From assembly GCF_900199545.1 (NCBI RefSeq), contig NZ_LT962671.1, positions 508,010 through 543,876 of the forward strand: 35,867 nucleotides of DNA, given 5' to 3'. The notes under the pieces were generated by a model. The model was given only the letters and a program-made list of their open reading frames with translations. It searched no databases and was not told where the DNA came from. A program made the position numbers and the translations under genes. Source of the DNA: Raoultibacter massiliensis. Lineage in GTDB: Bacteria > Actinomycetota > Coriobacteriia > Coriobacteriales > Eggerthellaceae. Shown here piece after piece: positions 8,257 to 15,757 of the stretch; position 1 is the stretch's first letter, and each line of letters starts with the position of its first letter.

Positions 8257-10527
8257 CTATTGGGCCCGGTAGAGGTCGATCTTTTGCACGCATGCGCTTA
8301 CGGCATCGTCGAGCGTCGCGGTGTCGTTGCAGTACGCGAGAAGCTCGGTCGCAACGATGTCGTTTACGGTCTTGTCTTCCACGAACGGATGCGTGGCGCT
8401 TTCGATCAGCGCGCAGCCCGCTGCGGCCTCCTCTTCGGTGAACGGCCCTCGGTCGAAGCTCTTGACGGGTCCGCCTTCGGACATGGCGCTCATGCCGTAG
8501 CCGCCGAGCGCGATCAGGTAGTCGTACAGGGCGCTCTTGTTGACGGGCAAGCCGCCGTCGTAGAGCGATTGCCCCTGCTGTTCGGAGGAGAGCAGGTAGG
8601 CGATGAACTCCTTGGCCGTTTCGGCTTCTTTGCTGCTTGCGTTCACACCGAGGATGCTGCCGGGTACGAAGACCTGCTCTCCGCCGAACGCAAGAAGCTT
8701 GTAGGAACAGTCGAACTCCGCGTTTTCGGCGGCAAGGCTCAGCATGCCGAGCGAGGTGCACGAGTCCATCGAGCCGATTTCCAGACGGCTCGCTTCGCCT
8801 CCCGAAATGCCCAGTATCCCCGCGCCGCTCACGCCGTGACCGTCTGCAAGGCTGACGCTTGAAAGTTCGGTTGCGCGGTAGTCGTAACCCTGGAGGTTTG
8901 CGCGGGCTTCTTCGCTGATGTTTCGAGTGAGGTTCTCATCCCCGATGTCGATGAGCGTTTTCGTGCAGGTGAAAAACGATTCGAGCGCATCGCGGTCAAC
9001 CGACCCGTCATCTTCGAACAGGTTTTGGGAACTTGCGGCGAAGGGGGCTGCTACGGATGTCGCTGTGTTGAGGCCCGCCCGTGCGTCTTTGCTCGAAGCG
9101 ATGAAATCGGTCATCTCTCCAAGCGAGGTCGTGTGCTCGAGGTATTCGACATCGCTGAGGGCGACGGGAAGGAAGAATCTGCCGGGTACGCAATAGGTGC
9201 CCTCATCGGATGAGAAGGCGCTCAGCACGCTTTCGAAGTATTCGTCTTTCGATGCATGCAGGTCTTCGAGCGCATCGGACAGGTCGAGCAGCGCGCCCTG
9301 TCCGATGAACGCCTCGGTCGGCAGGCCGTCGAGCACGATGACGTCGGGGCCCGTTCCCGCTATGATGTCGGCATTGAGCGCACGCAGGGCATCGTCGGCG
9401 GCAGTGCCCGAGCCGGCGGGAATCCCGATGCGCATCTCGACGGCGATTTCAGGTCGCTCGTCACGGAAGGTCGCAACGGCCTGTTCGATGGCGCTGTTGT
9501 TTTCGAGCGAGTACACGACGAGGGATCCCGTGGCTTCGAGCTTGCTGCCCTCGGGATAGCGGTAGAGGGTGTAGGGGGCAAGCCCCCCGGTCTTGTTGTG
9601 GCACAGTACCAGGATGTCATCCTGTCCGGATCCGATGAGCAGGCGGTGCGGATACTTCACCGCGCTCGAAAGGCTTGCGTCTCCGCTTTCGGCAACGACG
9701 GTTGCTGCATTGTCGGAGATACGGTAGATAGCGCCTTTCGCGCAAACGAGCAGGTCGTCCTGTCCGTTCGACCAGATGGGCGAAACAGGATCGGTCGAGT
9801 TTGCATGGGAAAACACCTTTTCGAGGGCGGCGACGATCGAGGCATCGGGATCCGCCTTTTCGCCCGTATCGTAGTCGAACGCCTCGAACTCGGTTTCGAT
9901 TCCCGCTCCCCCCGAACGCGAGACGGTTGCGTAGGCAAGCCCGTCGTACACGGTGAAATCAGAAAGCACTCTGCCGCGCCCTTGCAGGCGGTATTCGCAT
10001 CGCTTCGCGCCCGTCGCAAGATCGATTCGGCAGAGCGATTGACGGGTATCTGCGACGAGAACGGTGTCCTCATCATAGCTGCGCAGGGTGGAGATTCCGC
10101 TTGCCGAGAAGGGGACCGCCTCAAAGGAGCCGGGCACCGCGGTGTAGAGATTCGCTTCGCTGGAATCATCGCATGAAACGGCGCACACGAGCGAGCCCTG
10201 CGGCGTCAAGCATGCAGCTTCGACGCGGGCATCCTTGCCAAGCGAGTCGATCAGGGCCCGAGTGTCGAACGCCGTTTCCCAGACATCGTCGGCGGAGAGC
10301 GCGTATACCGTGACTGCTCCGGAATCGGCGGCGCTTGCCGCCATGGTGAGCCGGCCGGCTTCGTCGAATCGCATATCGTGCACGAGCATGACGTTATCGG
10401 GCAGGGCGACGGTCTGTTCGTAGCGCTCGGTTGCAGTTGCCTCGACGCTCGGGGCCTGCTCTGCGGGACTGCAGGCGGGCAGGCAAAGCGCGGCGATAAG
10501 GGCCAAGGGGAGCAGATTCGGTTTCAT
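8257..10527 (-). CDS. Large solute-binding lipoprotein: propeller-like N-terminal half plus family 1 solute-binding domain
   Basis: The first gene of the importer operon encodes a 756-residue exported lipoprotein. The signal sequence ends in the lipobox LPAC with Cys19, so it should be lipid-anchored outside the membrane. Residues about 40-325 are beta-rich with repeated strand patterns (VHDMRFDEAGRL, LVCAVSCDDSS, LRSYDEDTVLVAD, GLAYATVSRSG, DDILVLCHNK), as in beta-propeller or WD-like modules. Residues about 335-735 resemble a family 1 extracellular solute-binding protein: LVVYSLENNSAIEQAVATFRDERP opens the domain, and GTGPDVIVLDGLP and AKEFIAYLLSSEQQGQSLYDGGLPVNK are typical internal pieces. 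Ordinary binding proteins of this class have 400-450 residues. The ATG has AAAGGA upstream; a TTGACG lies at 10625-10630 without a convincing -10. Confidence 0.88.
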   Translation of the reverse strand: MKPNLLPLALIAALCLPACSPAEQAPSVEATATERYEQTVALPDNVMLVHDMRFDEAGRLTMAASAADSGAVTVYALSADDVWETAFDTRALIDSLGKDARVEAACLTPQGSLVCAVSCDDSSEANLYTAVPGSFEAVPFSASGISTLRSYDEDTVLVADTRQSLCRIDLATGAKRCEYRLQGRGRVLSDFTVYDGLAYATVSRSGGAGIETEFEAFDYDTGEKADPDASIVAALEKVFSHANSTDPVSPIWSNGQDDLLVCAKGAIYRISDNAATVVAESGDASLSSAVKYPHRLLIGSGQDDILVLCHNKTGGLAPYTLYRYPEGSKLEATGSLVVYSLENNSAIEQAVATFRDERPEIAVEMRIGIPAGSGTAADDALRALNADIIAGTGPDVIVLDGLPTEAFIGQGALLDLSDALEDLHASKDEYFESVLSAFSSDEGTYCVPGRFFLPVALSDVEYLEHTTSLGEMTDFIASSKDARAGLNTATSVAAPFAASSQNLFEDDGSVDRDALESFFTCTKTLIDIGDENLTRNISEEARANLQGYDYRATELSSVSLADGHGVSGAGILGISGGEASRLEIGSMDSCTSLGMLSLAAENAEFDCSYKLLAFGGEQVFVPGSILGVNASSKEAETAKEFIAYLLSSEQQGQSLYDGGLPVNKSALYDYLIALGGYGMSAMSEGGPVKSFDRGPFTEEEAAAGCALIESATHPFVEDKTVNDIVATELLAYCNDTATLDDAVSACVQKIDLYRAQ

Positions 10528-10651
10528 GGGGGTCCTTTCACGGGTTCGAGCACGGCATCGCCCGACACCGCGGTTGCGGTGCGGTCGAAGCAGGTTCGCT
10601 TTGTTTCGATTGCTTTCGGCGCGGCGTCAAGCCGGCGGCGGTTTTGCCATG

Positions 10652-11575
10652 CTACTCGAGCCAGAGCCGGTAGACGGTTTCGGTTGCGTAGTCGGGCGTT
10701 TGGATGCAGAGGTTCGAAAGATCCGGATGCCGCCCGTCGCCGCCGAGGACCTTGTCGGGCACGAGGTAGGGGAAGACGTAGGTTTTCGTTTCGCCGGGTT
10801 CGATGTGGATGTAGGCGTACTGAATGCCGTTGGGGTCGGGGTTGTCGAGATAGACGGGGTCGTCGTTGATAGCGACGAAGGCCGAATCTTCGAGGATTTC
10901 TCCCGATCCGAGCGTGCCGTCGGAGAGCGGTCCCGCCTCAATGATCACCTGATCTCCGAAAGCAACGCTTTCACCTTGCATTTCGCACCAATCGGTTCTG
11001 AAGAGGTTGCACGAAGGCAGTGCGCCTTTGCCAAAGGGGTGGGGGTATCCCGAAATGAGTTCTTCTGATTTGTTCGTTATGGAGACGGATACGAGGATCA
11101 TGGTCGTGTCTTGGAGATTGAGGTTGCCCCCCGGATGAATGAAGAACCCCCTCGTGTGCTGTTGCTTGCTCGAAAAGTTCGGATAGAGGTCGGCGAACGA
11201 GTCAGCCGATACGGTTCGAACCTCTTCGATCCGCATTGCAAAGGGGGGATATTCGTGCTCCCATGCGCCGATGTCTTCGAGATGGTCTCTATACGCTTGT
11301 CTGCCCTGCTCCGTTTGCAGATCGCTGCGCGTTTCGTCTAAGGTAAACGATTCTCCCTGGACGACGCCTTCCAACGTTGCTTGTTCGCCGAACGAGGTGT
11401 CGACGGTGTTCTGCACGGGGGTTCCGTTGCCGCTGTACATGGTTGCGTACACGAGCGTTTCGGGTGATTGCGGCGTTCCGGGAACGTACTGCCCGACGAA
11501 CCAGCCCATGACGAGGGCGACGACGACGAGGCAGACGGTGCCGAGCGCGGTGCGTCGTTTACGGTTATCCTGCAT
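10652..11575 (-). CDS. Membrane-anchored extracytoplasmic protein, unknown function
   Basis: The family is not recognised. The ATG at 11575 has a strong GAGAGGAG ribosome site 6 nt away; the upstream open frame is ignored. The 307 residues comprise a short basic N-terminus, one membrane segment at about 11-28 with no lipobox, and an exported domain of about 275 residues. The exported part contains TMILVSVSITNKSEEL, a beta-sandwich-like strand pattern seen in DUF4352-like surface proteins, and later IHIEPGETKTYVFPYLVPDK, which fits the same reading: an immunoglobulin-like fold probably modulating or sensing something at the surface. The gene is followed by the ABC operon on the same strand (124 bp gap) and is divergent from a small LuxR regulator, which may control it. 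Confidence 0.75.
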   Translation of the reverse strand: MQDNRKRRTALGTVCLVVVALVMGWFVGQYVPGTPQSPETLVYATMYSGNGTPVQNTVDTSFGEQATLEGVVQGESFTLDETRSDLQTEQGRQAYRDHLEDIGAWEHEYPPFAMRIEEVRTVSADSFADLYPNFSSKQQHTRGFFIHPGGNLNLQDTTMILVSVSITNKSEELISGYPHPFGKGALPSCNLFRTDWCEMQGESVAFGDQVIIEAGPLSDGTLGSGEILEDSAFVAINDDPVYLDNPDPNGIQYAYIHIEPGETKTYVFPYLVPDKVLGGDGRHPDLSNLCIQTPDYATETVYRLWLE

Positions 11576-11624
11576 CGCCGCTCCTCTCAGATGATCTTTG
11601 GGTGCGATGGCTTCCATGGGGTTG

Positions 11625-11654
11625 AATCTAGCAGTACGCACGAATTCGGAACAA
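11625..11654 (-). promoter_or_regulatory. Candidate promoter of the exported-protein gene
   Basis: On the minus strand TTGTTC (11654-11649) and TAGATT (11630-11625) are separated by 18 bp, about 50 bp before the ATG at 11575. Both hexamers match the sigma-70 consensus only partly, so the call rests on position and spacing. Confidence 0.4.
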
Positions 11655-11655
11655 C

Positions 11656-11671
11656 GGTGAATTTTTTCACC
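11656..11671. promoter_or_regulatory. Perfect inverted repeat between divergent genes, candidate operator
   Basis: GGTGAA-TTTT-TTCACC is a perfect 6-bp inverted repeat with a 4-nt centre. It lies immediately upstream of the candidate leftward -35 element and about 13 bp upstream of the candidate rightward -35. That is a natural place for an operator used by the divergently encoded LuxR protein. No binding evidence exists in the sequence itself. Confidence 0.45.
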
Positions 11672-11683
11672 CATGCCCTCACC

Positions 11684-11712
11684 TTGCCGAATGGTGCTTC
11701 CCATCGTAGTAT
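11684..11712 (+). promoter_or_regulatory. Candidate promoter of the small LuxR gene
   Basis: TTGCCG (11684-11689) and TAGTAT (11707-11712) are spaced by exactly 17 bp, 40 bp before the ATG at 11752. Each hexamer matches 4 of 6 consensus bases. Confidence 0.4.
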
Positions 11713-11751
11713 TATTTGCTCTACCGATCAAACGAAAGCGGGTATGGTCGT

Positions 11752-12327
11752 ATGTCTGAAACCGAATCGATTGCCGTTATCCTTGCGGGTGTTACCGTCG
11801 TGTTCGCGTTGTGCTGCGCTTCCATCGCCCGAGCGGCATTTTCGGAAACGCTATCGAGGGCGCACGTTCAAGTGGCGTTCTACTGGGGGATCGCATTCGC
11901 CCTCGCACTCGTCGGCTGCCTTGCGGCAACGCAGTTGTGGGGGAATGCGTCGTCGGCTCTCTACTCCGTTTCATTCTGCATCGTATCCCTTGCCGCAGGC
12001 TGGTTGCTTTCGCGGACGTGGAAGCGCTCCGAAGCAGCCGAGCTCGCATCGATTCGCGAGCTGAGGGAATTCTTCGACGCGTATCGCCCGAGCGAAGCGT
12101 CGGTTGAGGAACGCTGTTCTCGCGCAGCTCGGGAATACGATCTCACGAGGCGCGAGGAGGCGATACTCGTCTTGCTGCTTGAGGGGAAAACCCGCGCCGA
12201 AGTGGCGGCCGAACTCTACGTTTCGGACAACACGGTGAAAACGCATATTCGCAACCTGTATCGCAAGATGGGGGTTTCCGGCAAAACCGAGCTCGCCGAG
12301 GCCGTGGGGGCGCCCGCTTGCAAGTAG
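11752..12327 (+). CDS. Small membrane-bound LuxR-type regulator
   Basis: A 191-residue transcription regulator. Three hydrophobic segments occupy about residues 7-28, 38-60 and 68-88, followed by a short linker and a LuxR/GerE helix-turn-helix at about 127-185: LTRREEAILVLLLEGKTRAEVAAELYVSDNTVKTHIRNLYRKMGV, with the conserved TxxExxxxxLLxxG and VSxxTVKxHxxxxYxKLxV pattern almost intact. No receiver or ligand domain is present, so the membrane part would be the sensor. The ATG at 11752 (MSETES) is preferred over an in-frame TTG at 11716 because a GAAAGCGGG stretch precedes it. The gene faces the exported-protein gene across a 176-bp spacer holding a perfect inverted repeat, which suggests control of that gene, itself, or both. 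The target is inference. Confidence 0.88.
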   Translation: MSETESIAVILAGVTVVFALCCASIARAAFSETLSRAHVQVAFYWGIAFALALVGCLAATQLWGNASSALYSVSFCIVSLAAGWLLSRTWKRSEAAELASIRELREFFDAYRPSEASVEERCSRAAREYDLTRREEAILVLLLEGKTRAEVAAELYVSDNTVKTHIRNLYRKMGVSGKTELAEAVGAPACK

Positions 12328-12330
12328 GGC

Positions 12331-12369
12331 GGCCCTGGGCGTAAGAACCAGGCGGCCGTTGTTTCTCGT
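12331..12369 (+). terminator. Possible terminator between convergent genes
   Basis: After the LuxR stop codon CCTGG (12334-12338) can pair with CCAGG (12348-12352) across a 9-nt loop, with further imperfect GC pairing, and the T-rich GTTGTTTCTC follows. The stem is short and imperfect. Confidence 0.35.
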
Positions 12370-12393
12370 GTCGCCCGGTTCTCGTCTTCGCGC

Positions 12394-13872
12394 TTACTTG
12401 TGGTAGTAGCGGTGCTGCTCGTACTTGGGCTCGCAGCAGACGTTGATGCCGAGCGTGCGGTAGAGCTTTTCATCGGTCGATGAGATGATAACCGAGAAAA
12501 ACGCATCGCAACCGCGCAGTTCGCCGGTGTGCTCGATGATCTCGGCTGCAAGCGGGTTGGTGACCGAGCTGATCGAGAGCGCGATAAGCGTCTCGTCTGA
12601 ATGGAGGCGCGGGTTCTTGTGGTTCAGATGCTCGGTCTTGAGGTGGCAGATCGGCTCGATGACCGAATCGCTGATGACGTCGATGTCGCCCGTTCCGCCG
12701 AGTTCCTTGAGCGCGTTGATCATGAGCGAAGAAGCCGCCCCGAGCAACATGGACGTTTTGCCCGTCACAACGGTTCCGTTGGGCAGGACCATAGCGCCTG
12801 CGGGCGATCCGGTCATCTCCTCTTTCAGGAGCGCAGCCGTGCGGGCGGGCGACAGGCTCGCGTTCACGCCGGCCTGGTTCATGAGCAGTTCGAGCTTCTC
12901 CACCTGCTCTTCGCCCACGCCGGTGCGCTTGACGTCGACGGCTGTTTGGAAGTAACGGCGCACGATTTCCATCTTGGCGGCATCGCATACCGCATCCTCG
13001 TCGACGATCGCGTACCCGGCCATGTTGACGCCCATGTCGGTGGGCGATTTGTAGGGGCTTTCGCCGCCGATCCTTTCGAGCATGGCTTTGAGCACGGGGA
13101 ATATCTCGACGTCGCGGTTGTAGTTGACGGTGGTTTCGCCGTAGGCTTCAAGATGGAAGGGGTCGATGGTGTTCACGTCGTCGAGGTCGACCGTTGCCGC
13201 TTCGTAGGCGATGTTGACCGGATGCTTGAGCGGCAGGTTCCATACGGGAAACGTCTCGTATTTGGCGTACCCGGCGTTCACGCCGCGCTTGTGCTCGTGG
13301 TAGAGCTGCGAAAGGCAGGTAGCCATCTTGCCCGATCCGGGGCCGGGGGCGGTAACCACCACGAGCGGACGGGTGGTTTCGATGTACTCGTTTCGGCCAT
13401 ACCCCTCGTCGCTCACGATATGGTCGATATCGTAGGGGTAGCCCGCGATGGGGTAGTGCAGGTGGCATTTGATGCCGAGCGCATCGAGGCGACGGCGGAA
13501 CGCGTCGGCGTCGGGTTGGTTCGCGTAGTGGGTTACGACGACGCCGCTCACGAGAAAACCCATGGAGCGAAAGTTATCCATGAGGCGCAGCAGGTCCTCG
13601 TCGTAAGTGATGCCCAGATCGCCGCGCAGCTTGCTCTTCTCGATGTCGTTCGCGTTGATCACGATGATGATCTCGGCCTCGTCGATCAGGCTTTTGAGCA
13701 TGCGTATCTTCGCATCGGGCTCGAAACCGGGTAGCACGCGCGCGGCATGGTAGTCGTCGAAGAGCTTCCCGCCGAATTCGAGGTAGAGCTTCCCGCCGAA
13801 CTGATCGATGCGGTTGCGGATGTGCTCTGCTTGCAGGGCGATGTACTTGTCGTTGTCGAATCCGATGCGCAT
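12394..13872 (-). CDS. DUF1846 (UPF0371) family protein
   Basis: The 492-residue protein begins MRIGFDNDKYIALQAEHIRNRIDQFGGKLYLEFGGKLFDDYHAARVLPGF and matches the DUF1846 family along its whole length. A phosphate-binding-like loop TAPGPGSGKMATCLSQ covers about residues 175-189, and IIIVINANDIEKSKLRGDLGITYD and MNQAGVNASLSPARTAALLKEEMTGSPAGAM are other family blocks. The ATG at 13872 is chosen because homology starts there; AAAGGA lies about 12 nt upstream and the open frame further up is a shadow. Family members occur mainly in anaerobic and low-oxygen bacteria; their biochemical function is, to my knowledge, unproven. It appears monocistronic: its terminal neighbour is convergent and a regulator gene ends 121 bp upstream. 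Cytoplasmic location is expected because there is no signal or membrane segment. Confidence 0.92.
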   Translation of the reverse strand: MRIGFDNDKYIALQAEHIRNRIDQFGGKLYLEFGGKLFDDYHAARVLPGFEPDAKIRMLKSLIDEAEIIIVINANDIEKSKLRGDLGITYDEDLLRLMDNFRSMGFLVSGVVVTHYANQPDADAFRRRLDALGIKCHLHYPIAGYPYDIDHIVSDEGYGRNEYIETTRPLVVVTAPGPGSGKMATCLSQLYHEHKRGVNAGYAKYETFPVWNLPLKHPVNIAYEAATVDLDDVNTIDPFHLEAYGETTVNYNRDVEIFPVLKAMLERIGGESPYKSPTDMGVNMAGYAIVDEDAVCDAAKMEIVRRYFQTAVDVKRTGVGEEQVEKLELLMNQAGVNASLSPARTAALLKEEMTGSPAGAMVLPNGTVVTGKTSMLLGAASSLMINALKELGGTGDIDVISDSVIEPICHLKTEHLNHKNPRLHSDETLIALSISSVTNPLAAEIIEHTGELRGCDAFFSVIISSTDEKLYRTLGINVCCEPKYEQHRYYHK

Positions 13873-13992
13873 GGAAAGAGGCGTCCTTTCGATCGAGTGT
13901 GAGGTGGGCAGGTGCTTGCCGTTGTCGGCACGGGCGCGTTCGCCCCGCGGATACCGAGGCTTCGCCGCGCGGGCGGCAGTGCAGTTGGATCG

Positions 13993-14023
13993 ATTATAGC
14001 TTACTTTCGCCCGCCTCATGCAA
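13993..14023 (-). promoter_or_regulatory. Candidate promoter of the DUF1846 gene
   Basis: On the minus strand a perfect TATAAT (13998-13993) overlaps the stop codon of the upstream regulator gene and follows a TTGCAT (14023-14018) at 19 bp, a slightly long spacing. It leaves a leader of about 115 nt. Confidence 0.4.
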
Positions 14024-15601
14024 GCCTTGTTCTTCCAGACGGTCGAGCAGCTCTTGCTTGCTATGAATGTCGAGTTTGGCGTATATGTTCTTGACGTATG
14101 TGCGAACGGTGTTTTCCGATATGTAAAGCTTTTCCCCGATGCTGATGCGACTTCTTCCCTGTGCGAGAAGGCCGACCACTTCGAGTTCCCGTTCGGTTAG
14201 GCTATAGCGTTTCCCCAAAAGGGAAAGATGCTGGCTGAGCAGCGTATCTTCTCGGGGCTTGGGTTTTTCCGCTTCGGCGGGGCTTCTGCGTTGGCGGGGG
14301 ATGGCGGAGCCGTCGGAGGCGGCCTCGGAAGTGCTCGAGAGCGCCTCTTCGGACGAATCGATTGCCGTTTGGTTTCTGAACTCCGAGAAAAGATGCCGTT
14401 TGACGGGTATGGAATCGTTGAGCAGAAGAACCATGGCGAGGGCTAGGAGGAATACGACGAATGCGATCACGATCACGGCTTCGGAAGAATGCGGCTCGAG
14501 CAGCCATATGCCCGCCCTTCCGATCTCCCGTGGCAGCACGTGGGCGAGCCATCCGACGCCGAGTATCAGATATGCGGGTATGCTGCTATGCCGCGCGATG
14601 TCGTAGCAGCTGAACCAGAGAAGGCCTACTGCGAAGGTGTTGGAGATGGAAATGAGGGTTGCGCCTGCGAGCGTTGCCGTCGAACCCGACAATGCGAGCA
14701 GCAGAACACCTGCGATGATGAGGGTTACCGAGACGTTCCAAAGGGTTGAAAAGCGGATGGTGCGCCGTTTTGCCACGGCCCACCATATGAGGGCAAGCGA
14801 GATGAACAACACTGAAAACTGGTGTATCGCTTGAAACGGGATTGTCAGCGCGATCGATTCGCCGGAGGGGTAGCCGCGGGCAATGCCGAGGGCGAGGTTG
14901 AACAGGGCCATGCCGGCCACCAGCCGCACGAAGGTCGATTTCGGCTCGTCATCGTATGCGAAGTCCCGGCTCGAAGGCGCTTCGCCTCTTGGGGAGGCGT
15001 CGGGGGTTTCGTCTCGTTCGTCGAGCAGTTGATTCGACCTTTGCAGCATGACGAGCGACAGGGCCGGCATGACCATGGCGACGAGATACGTGACGGTCTC
15101 CGGTAGGAGCCCGAGGAAAAATCCGAGCATCGAGCTGGCTCCCAGCGAAAGAAACGCGTAGATCAGCGCTTCGTCCGGAGAAAGGCGTTCGTAGACGGTT
15201 ATCCAGATGCCCCCGCCCCAAACGATGCCGCAGCCTGCGCAAACGCAGGCTGCTATCAGCAATCCTTGGTTCGGCGATTCGGTGTTGATCAGGAACAAGA
15301 TGCTTGCGGCCGTCATGGCGAAGGCCGATGCGTATCCGAGTATCCGCTGGGATCTGCGCGGGAAGCCGCGGCGGAGGACAAGGGCGATGAGGATGACGAT
15401 CAGGCCGACGCGCACAAGGTTGGAAACGATGGTGATGATGCCGGAGTCCGTCGACGTGTAGCGATCGTAGAGGTTGCACTGTATCCAGATGCGTATGGCG
15501 ACAAGCCCGCAGAAACTCAAGGAAAACAAGGGGAGAAACGAGGCGACGAAGCGGAACGATCCCTTTCGAACTCCGGTGCGGTCGATTGTCGAACTGCCCA
15601 T
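13994..15601 (-). CDS. LuxR-type regulator with multi-pass membrane sensor domain
   Basis: A 535-residue regulator. From about residue 15 to 400 there are roughly twelve hydrophobic segments arranged like a transporter fold, then a hydrophilic linker (about 400-460), and a C-terminal LuxR/GerE helix-turn-helix whose core reads YSLTERELEVVGLLAQGRSRISIGEKLYISENTVRTYVKNIYAKLDIHSKQELLD in pieces. The ATG at 15601 has AGGGAG 5 nt upstream; the longer open frame lacks a good site. Proteins of this build are numerous in Eggerthellaceae and are often encoded beside flavoprotein or molybdopterin reductases, which matches the flavoprotein gene just upstream on the same strand. That pairing suggests it senses a substrate or electron acceptor and controls that gene. 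Two hairpins separate them, so independent transcription is likely. Confidence 0.9.
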   Translation of the reverse strand: MGSSTIDRTGVRKGSFRFVASFLPLFSLSFCGLVAIRIWIQCNLYDRYTSTDSGIITIVSNLVRVGLIVILIALVLRRGFPRRSQRILGYASAFAMTAASILFLINTESPNQGLLIAACVCAGCGIVWGGGIWITVYERLSPDEALIYAFLSLGASSMLGFFLGLLPETVTYLVAMVMPALSLVMLQRSNQLLDERDETPDASPRGEAPSSRDFAYDDEPKSTFVRLVAGMALFNLALGIARGYPSGESIALTIPFQAIHQFSVLFISLALIWWAVAKRRTIRFSTLWNVSVTLIIAGVLLLALSGSTATLAGATLISISNTFAVGLLWFSCYDIARHSSIPAYLILGVGWLAHVLPREIGRAGIWLLEPHSSEAVIVIAFVVFLLALAMVLLLNDSIPVKRHLFSEFRNQTAIDSSEEALSSTSEAASDGSAIPRQRRSPAEAEKPKPREDTLLSQHLSLLGKRYSLTERELEVVGLLAQGRSRISIGEKLYISENTVRTYVKNIYAKLDIHSKQELLDRLEEQGLHEAGESKL

Positions 15602-15627
15602 GATCTCCCTCGCTTTCGTCTCGGGAG

Positions 15628-15636
15628 ATGGTACCA
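15628..15636 (-). promoter_or_regulatory. Candidate extended -10 of the membrane LuxR gene
   Basis: On the minus strand TGGTACCAT fits an extended -10 (TGn followed by TACCAT), 27 nt before the ATG. It lies directly beside the 13-bp inverted repeat at 15638-15674. No -35 is recognisable. Confidence 0.3.
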
Positions 15637-15637
15637 C

Positions 15638-15674
15638 AACAACGGGGCTCCTCATGCGGCAGAGCCCCGTTGTT
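15638..15674 (-). promoter_or_regulatory. 13-bp perfect inverted repeat: terminator or operator
   Basis: AACAACGGGGCTC (15638-15650) is perfectly complementary to GAGCCCCGTTGTT (15662-15674) across an 11-nt loop. Read on the minus strand it comes after the flavoprotein gene and ends in GTTGTTGTGG, a weak U-tract, so it could stop transcription. It also abuts the putative start region of the LuxR gene, so an operator role is equally open. Confidence 0.55.
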
Positions 15675-15711
15675 CGTCTCGCAGCGATAGCCCGAGGTTA
15701 TGCAATCGCGA

Positions 15712-15745
15712 TCGGAGCACGCCGAGGCGGATCGGCGTGCTCCGA
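15712..15745 (-). terminator. 14-bp perfect hairpin after the flavoprotein gene
   Basis: TCGGAGCACGCCGA (15712-15725) pairs perfectly with TCGGCGTGCTCCGA (15732-15745) around a 6-nt loop, 12 bp past the flavoprotein stop codon. No T-run follows, so it is either an intrinsic terminator of the U-poor kind seen in GC-rich bacteria or an mRNA 3' stabiliser. Confidence 0.6.
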
Positions 15746-15757
15746 CGGTGTGCGGTG

